A DNA stretch of 64,000 bases, taken from Candidatus Mediterraneibacter merdipullorum. Its GTDB lineage: Bacteria > Bacillota > Clostridia > Lachnospirales > Lachnospiraceae. This document shows, one piece after another, positions 58,253 through 64,000 of this stretch. The stretch's first letter is position 1, and the number at the start of each line of letters is the position of its first letter. Position numbers and translations under genes: made by a program. The stretch is from positions 1-64,000 of the forward strand of contig DXAL01000022.1 of the NCBI GenBank assembly GCA_019117125.1, given 5' to 3'. The notes below the pieces were generated by a model that was given only the letters and a program-made list of their open reading frames with translations, was not told the origin of the DNA and did no database searches.

Positions 58253-59611
58253 ATGAAGACAGTACAGCTTGACATGACATCCGGGCGCCCGATGAAGCTC
58301 ATCATCGACTTTACACTGCCCATCTTTATCGGAAATGTATTTCAGCAGTTTTATAATATGGCGGATGCGGTCATCGTCGGCAAATTTGTCGGGACAAAAG
58401 CGCTGGCTGCGGTGGGGAGCACCGGCACGATCATGTTCCTGATATACGGCTTTGTCGTCGGGATGACGGCGGGGTTCACGGTGCTTACGGCACAGAAGTT
58501 CGGCGCGGGGGACCTGCCTGCCATGCGCCGGACCGTGGCGGGGGCATCCATCCTGTCCCTGGTGGTCGGGCTCATCCTCACAGCGGCGTTCATGGCCCTG
58601 ATGCGGCCCTGGCTTACCGCGATGAATACGCCGTCGGATATCTTTGCGGACGCTTATGCCTACATCATGATTATCAGCGGCGGGATTCTCGCGCAGATGC
58701 TCTACAACCTGCTGGCAAGCATCTTAAGGGCGCTGGGCAACAGCAGGGTGCCGCTGTATTTCCTCATCCTGTCCGCACTGCTCAACGTCGTCCTGGACCT
58801 GGTCCTCATCATCGTCTTCCACATGGGAGCTGCAGGAGCGGCTGTCGCCACGGTCATCTCACAGGGGGTGTCCGGGGTCCTGTGCTTTGTCTATATCGTA
58901 AAGAAAGTCCCGGTGCTCCACATGAGCAGGGAAGACTGGCACCCCACGGGAGCGCTCCTGAAAACACAGGTCCGGATTGGCATCCCCATGGCGCTGCAGT
59001 ATTCTATCACCGCGATTGGGTCGATGATGGTGCAGTCCTCCCTGAACATCCTTGGTTCTACGCTGGTCGCCGCATTTACTGCCGCAGGCAAGATTGAACA
59101 GGTCGTGACACAGGCATATGTGGCGATGGGGACGACGATGGCGACCTACGGCGCCCAGAATATGGGAGCCGGAAATGTGTCCCGCATCCGTCAGGGATTC
59201 CGCGCATCCACGGTGATTGGCATCGTTTATTCCTTTATCGCCGCTGCGCTCGTGATGACAGTGGGCAAATATATGAGCTATCTCTTTGTATCGGAAGATG
59301 TGGGACTTATCATGGATTCGGTGGATGTGTATCTGAGATGTGTGGGACTGTTTTTCATCCCCCTGGCAGTCGTAAATATCTACCGGAACGGCATCCAGGG
59401 GCTTGGCTACGGACTGCTGCCGATGATGGCGGGTGTGGCGGAACTGGTCGGAAGAGGAGTGGTGGCGGTGATCGCCGCCGGTCAGAAGAGTTATCTCGGT
59501 GTCTGCCTGGCAAGTCCGGCTGCCTGGGTGCTCGCATCCGCCCTCCTGCTCGGCATGTATTACTATGTCGTAAAAGTCGACCTCAGAAAAATTTTTCCGG
59601 ATAAACATTAG
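58253..59611 (+). CDS. MATE family efflux transporter
   Basis: 12-TM-type protein; LPIFIGNVFQQFYNMADAVIVGKFVGTKALAAVGSTGTIM. Confidence 0.95.
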   Translation: MKTVQLDMTSGRPMKLIIDFTLPIFIGNVFQQFYNMADAVIVGKFVGTKALAAVGSTGTIMFLIYGFVVGMTAGFTVLTAQKFGAGDLPAMRRTVAGASILSLVVGLILTAAFMALMRPWLTAMNTPSDIFADAYAYIMIISGGILAQMLYNLLASILRALGNSRVPLYFLILSALLNVVLDLVLIIVFHMGAAGAAVATVISQGVSGVLCFVYIVKKVPVLHMSREDWHPTGALLKTQVRIGIPMALQYSITAIGSMMVQSSLNILGSTLVAAFTAAGKIEQVVTQAYVAMGTTMATYGAQNMGAGNVSRIRQGFRASTVIGIVYSFIAAALVMTVGKYMSYLFVSEDVGLIMDSVDVYLRCVGLFFIPLAVVNIYRNGIQGLGYGLLPMMAGVAELVGRGVVAVIAAGQKSYLGVCLASPAAWVLASALLLGMYYYVVKVDLRKIFPDKH

Positions 59612-59764
59612 GCGAAGGCCAATGGCCATGCGGACCGCTGCCTGCACAGCCATTGTCTTCTTTGTTTTACACGTTCATGATACCAGTGAAATGTGAATCC
59701 ACTGTGTCAATATCCGGAAAAAACCTTAAAGATTCTAAAAAGTGTATAAACAGGCAGGAGCGGT

Positions 59765-60082
59765 TTAAATTTCCGGTCCGGACACCGCTGTGTGCATCAT
59801 GTCACGGGCTGCCTGCTCCCACCGGTCCTGCTCTGCTTCATACCGTTCCTTCAGCCATGCGACCGCCTGGTCCATCCCCTCATCTGAGAGCGGGAAGACA
59901 GCGTGTTCTTTCTGCTCATCCGGCGTCTGTTCAAAACACCACGGCTCCGGATAGACCCAGACCGAAAAGGTGGTGCTTTCCTTTCCGTCATCCCCGTTGA
60001 AGAGATAGCGCATGCCGCGGTGGCTTCCTGAAAAAGGTTCTTTTTTCAATCCCGCATACGGGATGAGTAGTTTGTCAATCAT
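59765..60082 (-). CDS. Hypothetical protein
   Basis: MIDKLLIPYAGLKKEPFSGSHRGMRYLFNGDDGKESTTFSVWVYPEPWCFEQTPDEQK...; start chosen at ATG 60082 with an AGGATG SD. Confidence 0.7.
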   Translation of the reverse strand: MIDKLLIPYAGLKKEPFSGSHRGMRYLFNGDDGKESTTFSVWVYPEPWCFEQTPDEQKEHAVFPLSDEGMDQAVAWLKERYEAEQDRWEQAARDMMHTAVSGPEI

Positions 60083-60179
60083 GTCGGTTTCAACATCCTT
60101 TCCTGTATCTGTCCGGAACATGCCGGCGCTGCTTCTGTCGACAACACTGTTTTTAATGATGTCACTGGTTCTGATTATA

Positions 60180-61253
60180 TCACCGGGCGGCAATGGCTGC
60201 AAACTCTGTCGTCACCAGGTCGTCATAGGGCACCCGTTCCTCCAGCTCCCCGGCGCTTTCCAGGATATCCTGGAGAAGTTCAAAGCTGTCCTGCTCGAAG
60301 ATGAGGTTACTCTTCCATGTATCCTGCCCGTAATAGCGGGTCACGATGGTGGTGATGGTATCCAGGTCTGTTTCCGGGAACTGGGGCTCTATCACAGCGG
60401 CAATCTCTTCCGGTGTGTGTGTCTGCACATAGTCCATGCCTTTCTGGAGCGCATTGGTAAATCCCTGGATAATTTCGGGATTTGCGTCGATATAGCTCTC
60501 CTTTGCACTGAACGCAGTGTAGGGCACGTAACCGCTGTCCTCGCCGAGAGAGGCGACCACATAGCCTTTGCCTTCGGATTCCAGTGTGGTGGCGCCCGGT
60601 TCAAATTCGACCGTGAAATCTCCCTGGTTTTCCGCAAATGCTGCGGCGGTCGAACCGAAATCGATGTTCTGATTTATCTCCAGGTCCGTCTCCGGGTCAA
60701 TGCCGTTCTGCTTTAAGATATACTCAAAGACCATTTCAGGCATGCCGCCCTTGCGCCCGCCGAGCACAAGGTGACCTTTTAAGTCCTCCCATGTGAAATC
60801 CGGCATTTCTTCCCGGGCGACAAGGAAGTTCCCGGCGCGCTGCGTCAGCTGTGCAAAATTCACGACATAGTCGGTTGCGCCTTCCGCATACGTGTAGATG
60901 GATGCCTCAGAACCCATGAACCCGATGTCCGCCTCGCCGGAAATGACGGCGGTCATGGTCTTATCTGCGCCAAACCCGCAGACCAGTTCCAGGTCGATGC
61001 CCTCCTCTTCAAAATACCCCTCTTCCACAGCGACATACATCGGCGCGTAGAAAATAGAATGTGCGACTTCGTTTAAGGTGACTTTGACCGCTTCGCTGTT
61101 TTCCTGCCCGCCTGCTTCAGATTCCGTGCTCCCGGCTGTTTTGGAAGAAGAGCCGGAGTCTGCAGGATCAGAGCCTGCTGTCTGTGCGCATCCTGCGAGC
61201 AGCATAAGGACGAGCGCAAGTGCAGTCAGGCTTGTGATGAATTTCTTTTTCAT
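60180..61253 (-). CDS. NMT1/SsuA-like ABC transporter substrate-binding lipoprotein
   Basis: MKKKFITSLTALALVLMLLAGCAQT signal; NEVAHSIFYAPMYVAVEEGYFEEEGIDLELVCGFGADKTMTAVISGEADIGFMGSEA. Confidence 0.9.
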   Translation of the reverse strand: MKKKFITSLTALALVLMLLAGCAQTAGSDPADSGSSSKTAGSTESEAGGQENSEAVKVTLNEVAHSIFYAPMYVAVEEGYFEEEGIDLELVCGFGADKTMTAVISGEADIGFMGSEASIYTYAEGATDYVVNFAQLTQRAGNFLVAREEMPDFTWEDLKGHLVLGGRKGGMPEMVFEYILKQNGIDPETDLEINQNIDFGSTAAAFAENQGDFTVEFEPGATTLESEGKGYVVASLGEDSGYVPYTAFSAKESYIDANPEIIQGFTNALQKGMDYVQTHTPEEIAAVIEPQFPETDLDTITTIVTRYYGQDTWKSNLIFEQDSFELLQDILESAGELEERVPYDDLVTTEFAAIAAR

Positions 61254-61363
61254 AGTTCCTCCCATGAATCGTTTCTTAATACTATATGGAAAGAACCGGG
61301 AAGTGTGACTGGACTGGAGCGTGTGACCGGAGTGGGGAGGTGGCCGGGATGGGGCGCAGTACG

Positions 61364-61405
61364 CAAAAAAACGCCGCACCCGGAACGGTTCTTTCCGGAT
61401 GCGGC
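61364..61405 (-). terminator. Rho-independent terminator of the zinc-ribbon gene
   Basis: Minus strand GCCGCATCCGGAA-AGAACCG-TTCCGGGTGCGGC then GTTTTTTT. Confidence 0.85.
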
Positions 61406-61419
61406 ATATGCCTTTTTAC

Positions 61420-62730
61420 TCAGTCTTCAAATTCTTCGTCGGCATAATCATCTTCAAATGCCTCGTCATAGTCGTCTTCCTCTTCATAGCCGCCCCGTGA
61501 TGTGATGGCGAGTATGAGGGAGATGACTGCCAGCACGGCGCCGGCGACTGCTGCGATGAGCAGCTCCAGGCTGTCCCCTCTCTGGAGGAAGGCAAATACT
61601 GCGCTTCCAAGATAAAAGAGCATGGGCAGCAGGAATGCGAATACCGTGTTTTTCTTCTGCATGATGAAATACAGCAGGGCAGATACGAGCATGCAGAGGG
61701 CGAGCACGATAAAAGTCGTTCCGGAGGAAATACTGCCGCCTTCTGAGGTGTCCGCAAGACCTGTCACAAATCCTTTGTAAATAAAATATCCAAATGCTGC
61801 CAGAGACAGGATGCCGAGAAGGATGCGCATGGGGCGGAACCTCGGTTCGTCATCATAGTAGTCGTCCTCGTAAATGTCCGGTTCCGGCTCGTATTTTCTG
61901 GAAGCAGATTTTACCGGCGTACTGCGGCGTTCGGGAGTGCCTTTGCCGGAAGATTTTCTCCGGATTTCGCCGGTCTCATTTTCCTCCGCTGCCTTTTTCC
62001 TTTTTACCGGTGTCTTTCCAATCGTTCCGGTCGCAAGCATCTCTTCATAGCTTTTGCGTGCCGCGTTCCCGCGCTTTGTCCGCACCTTTTCCGGCGGAAG
62101 GTTGCTGTAACGCTTTTCTTCTTCCGGTCTGGCGCCTTCCGGGTGACGCTTCCGGACCGGCTTCTTTGCCGGAGCAGCCTCTGCGCCGCCTTCCGGGCGG
62201 TGTTTCCGGACCGGTTTTTTCGCGGATGCAGCAGCCTCCCTGTCCTTTCCCGGGGTGCGTTTCCGGACGGGCGCGCCGTCCCCCGGCGTGGGCTTCTTCG
62301 CCGGAGCGCCGTCTCCTGGAGCCGGCTTCTTCGCCGGAACGCCGTCTTTAGGAGCAGGCTTCTTCGCCGGAGCGCCGTCTTTAGGAGTCGGTTTCTTCGC
62401 CGGAGCGCCGTCTCCTGGAGCAGGCTTCTTTGCCGGAGCGCCGTTTCCGGGAACTGGTTTTTTCGCCGGGGCTTTCTGCTCCGGGGCTTTTTTAACCGGG
62501 GCTTCCTGCTGTTTTGCCGGAGCCGGAGCCTCTTTTTCCTTTGGCGCTTCCGGAGCAGCCGCGTGTTTTGCAGCGGCTTTCTTTGCCCGCTGTTTGTCCA
62601 GGTTCCACTGTTTCCGGCAGTCGCGGCAGACTGCATATTCGTTAAAGACCGGCTCGCCGTTTTCGGCGGTGCCGACCTGTCGCTTCTTTATCTCGAGTTC
62701 TTTTCCGCATATTGGGCACTTCATCGTCAT
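61420..62730 (-). CDS. Zinc-ribbon membrane protein with Lys/Ala/Pro tandem repeats
   Basis: N-terminal CPICGKELEIKK...CRDCRKQW, low-complexity GAPAKKPxPxD repeats, C-terminal TM helices and acidic tail. Confidence 0.75.
   Translation of the reverse strand: MTMKCPICGKELEIKKRQVGTAENGEPVFNEYAVCRDCRKQWNLDKQRAKKAAAKHAAAPEAPKEKEAPAPAKQQEAPVKKAPEQKAPAKKPVPGNGAPAKKPAPGDGAPAKKPTPKDGAPAKKPAPKDGVPAKKPAPGDGAPAKKPTPGDGAPVRKRTPGKDREAAASAKKPVRKHRPEGGAEAAPAKKPVRKRHPEGARPEEEKRYSNLPPEKVRTKRGNAARKSYEEMLATGTIGKTPVKRKKAAEENETGEIRRKSSGKGTPERRSTPVKSASRKYEPEPDIYEDDYYDDEPRFRPMRILLGILSLAAFGYFIYKGFVTGLADTSEGGSISSGTTFIVLALCMLVSALLYFIMQKKNTVFAFLLPMLFYLGSAVFAFLQRGDSLELLIAAVAGAVLAVISLILAITSRGGYEEEDDYDEAFEDDYADEEFED
62273..62472 (-). 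repeat. About six tandem 33-bp coding repeats
   Basis: Encodes repeated GAPAKKP(A/T)P(G/K)D units. Confidence 0.85.
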
Positions 62731-62901
62731 GTACTCCTCTCTTTTTCTGATCAGAATTTACAACATCCCTATTATAACATCATGGGAGCGTGAGAACAAT
62801 AAAAAATGCAAGATATATACGAAATTTTGCTGATTTGGAGCACTTGGGCACAAAATGTGCTATAATGTCTGCAATGTCGGATTGAAATGAGGTGCAGAAA
62901 A

Positions 62902-63633
62902 ATGAGACTGATTGCAGATACACATTCCCATACGCTTGCCAGCGGGCATGCATACAGCACGATAAAGGAGATGGCGGCAGCCGCGAAAAAGAGAGGGGTG
63001 AAAGCGCTCGCCCTGACAGAGCATGCTCCGGAGATGCCTGGCACGTGCGGGCTGTTCTATTTCCAGAACCTGGATGTCGTGCCCCGCGAGGCTTCCGGCG
63101 TGCGGCTTCTGATGGGGGCGGAAGTGAATATCATGGCGCCGGACGGGACGGTCGACCTGCCGGAAAAGACGTGCAGGGAACTGGATATTGTTGTGGCAAG
63201 CCTCCATACTCCCTGTTACGGTACAGAACATACGGCGGAAGAAAATACCCGCGCATATGTGGAAGTGATGAAAAAACCCTGGGTCAATATCATCGGACAT
63301 CCCGATGACGGCAGGTTCCCGTTTGATTATGAAGTGCTGGTAAAAACGGCAAAAGAGACGGGCACCCTGCTGGAAGTCAATAATTCTTCCATGCGCCCTG
63401 CCAGCAGCAGGGTCGGAACAAGAGAGAATATCCTGACGATGCTGGATTTGTGCCGGCAGTATGAAGTCCCTGTGACGACCGGAAGTGATGCACATGTAGA
63501 TGCGGATGCCGGTAAATTCTTCTATATAGAAGAACTCTTCCAATACTGTGCGTTTCCGGAGGAACTGGTGGTCACGACTGATATGGAGAAACTGAAACCT
63601 TACCTGAACTGCTTCAAAAATGGTGGACTTTAA
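62902..63633 (+). CDS. PHP-domain phosphatase (YcdX-like)
   Basis: MRLIADTHSHTLASGHAYSTIKEMAAAAKKRGVKALALTEHAPEMPG; NIIGHPDDGRFPFDYE; VTTGSDAHVD. Confidence 0.9.
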   Translation: MRLIADTHSHTLASGHAYSTIKEMAAAAKKRGVKALALTEHAPEMPGTCGLFYFQNLDVVPREASGVRLLMGAEVNIMAPDGTVDLPEKTCRELDIVVASLHTPCYGTEHTAEENTRAYVEVMKKPWVNIIGHPDDGRFPFDYEVLVKTAKETGTLLEVNNSSMRPASSRVGTRENILTMLDLCRQYEVPVTTGSDAHVDADAGKFFYIEELFQYCAFPEELVVTTDMEKLKPYLNCFKNGGL

Positions 63634-63698
63634 AAATTTAGTGTGGTAAAATGTAACAGTAGCCGGTCAGGGCATGTCAAAAAGGAGACGGAGACATC

Positions 63699-64000
63699 AT
63701 GAGCAAGAAAATACACACAGAAGCAGTTGACAGTCTGTTTGAGGCAGTACTCAGTCTGAAAAATAAGGAAGAGTGTTACATTTTTTTTGAAGATATCTGC
63801 ACGATCAATGAACTTCTTTCGCTGTCGCAGCGGTTTGAAGTGGCAAAGATGCTCCGCGAGCAGAAGACCTATCTTGAGATTGCAGAACAGACAGGCGCTT
63901 CCACCGCTACCATAAGCAGGGTGAACCGTTCGCTGAATTACGGAAACGACGGGTATGATATGGTGTTCGAGCGTATCGGCAAGGAGAAGGATGCCGGTGA
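63699..64000 (+). CDS. YerC/YecD family TrpR-related protein (3' truncated by window edge)
   Basis: Reads MSKKIHTEAVDSLFEAVLSLKNKEECYIFFEDICTINELLSLSQRFEVAKMLREQKTYLEIAEQTGASTATISRVNRSLNYG..., open to the window end. Confidence 0.88.
   Translation, partial: MSKKIHTEAVDSLFEAVLSLKNKEECYIFFEDICTINELLSLSQRFEVAKMLREQKTYLEIAEQTGASTATISRVNRSLNYGNDGYDMVFERIGKEKDAG

Noticed and set aside
60180-61380. TPP riboswitch upstream of the NMT1-like protein
   Set aside because: No THI-box core (CUGAGA / ACCUGAUCUGG-type) seen upstream of the minus-strand start.
1-64000. tRNA, rRNA, prophage, transposase or defence-system genes
   Set aside because: None recognised by reading the sequence and the ORF translations.

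Overview
This 64 kb window looks like a chromosomal segment from a spore-forming anaerobic Firmicute, probably Lachnospiraceae-like (inferred from gene content only). No rRNA, tRNA, CRISPR array, transposase or phage genes were recognised. From left to right it contains: an ilvE fragment; an RpiR regulator, cutC and a cytoplasmic GH29 fucosidase with a mannose-family PTS and a SIS protein; mgtE under an M-box riboswitch; pepD and a domain-permuted XdhC-like protein; a T-box-controlled valS with an LtaS-like sulfatase, folC and a TPR protein; spoIIAA-spoIIAB-sigF-[tandem-repeat membrane ORF]-spoVAA-spoVAB; an ECF transporter with a PHP protein and an RpiR regulator; a large fused ABC ATPase/permease; and a degenerate-GGDEF/EAL protein. 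From about 35.4 to 58.1 kb there is a divergent purine/urate-type catabolic island (arcC, ridA, ygeW, ygeY, ygeX and a YheO-like regulator on one side; ssnA, purine permease, ygfK, hydantoinase, yqeC, yqeB-mocA fusion, selenium-type xanthine dehydrogenase, bioY, a nucleotidyltransferase-ModE fusion and modABC on the other). The window ends with MATE, an orphan NMT1-type binding protein, a repeat-rich zinc-ribbon protein, a PHP phosphatase and a TrpR/YerC-like gene. Best novelty candidates: a symmetric twin-palindrome operator between the divergent purine operons; a nucleotidyltransferase-like domain with an eroded active-site motif fused to a ModE-type HTH, next to a 26-bp palindrome covering the modA promoter; a 222-bp inverted-repeat-bounded element inside the ygeX operon; and BioY and YqeB-MocA embedded in the selenium/molybdenum operon.
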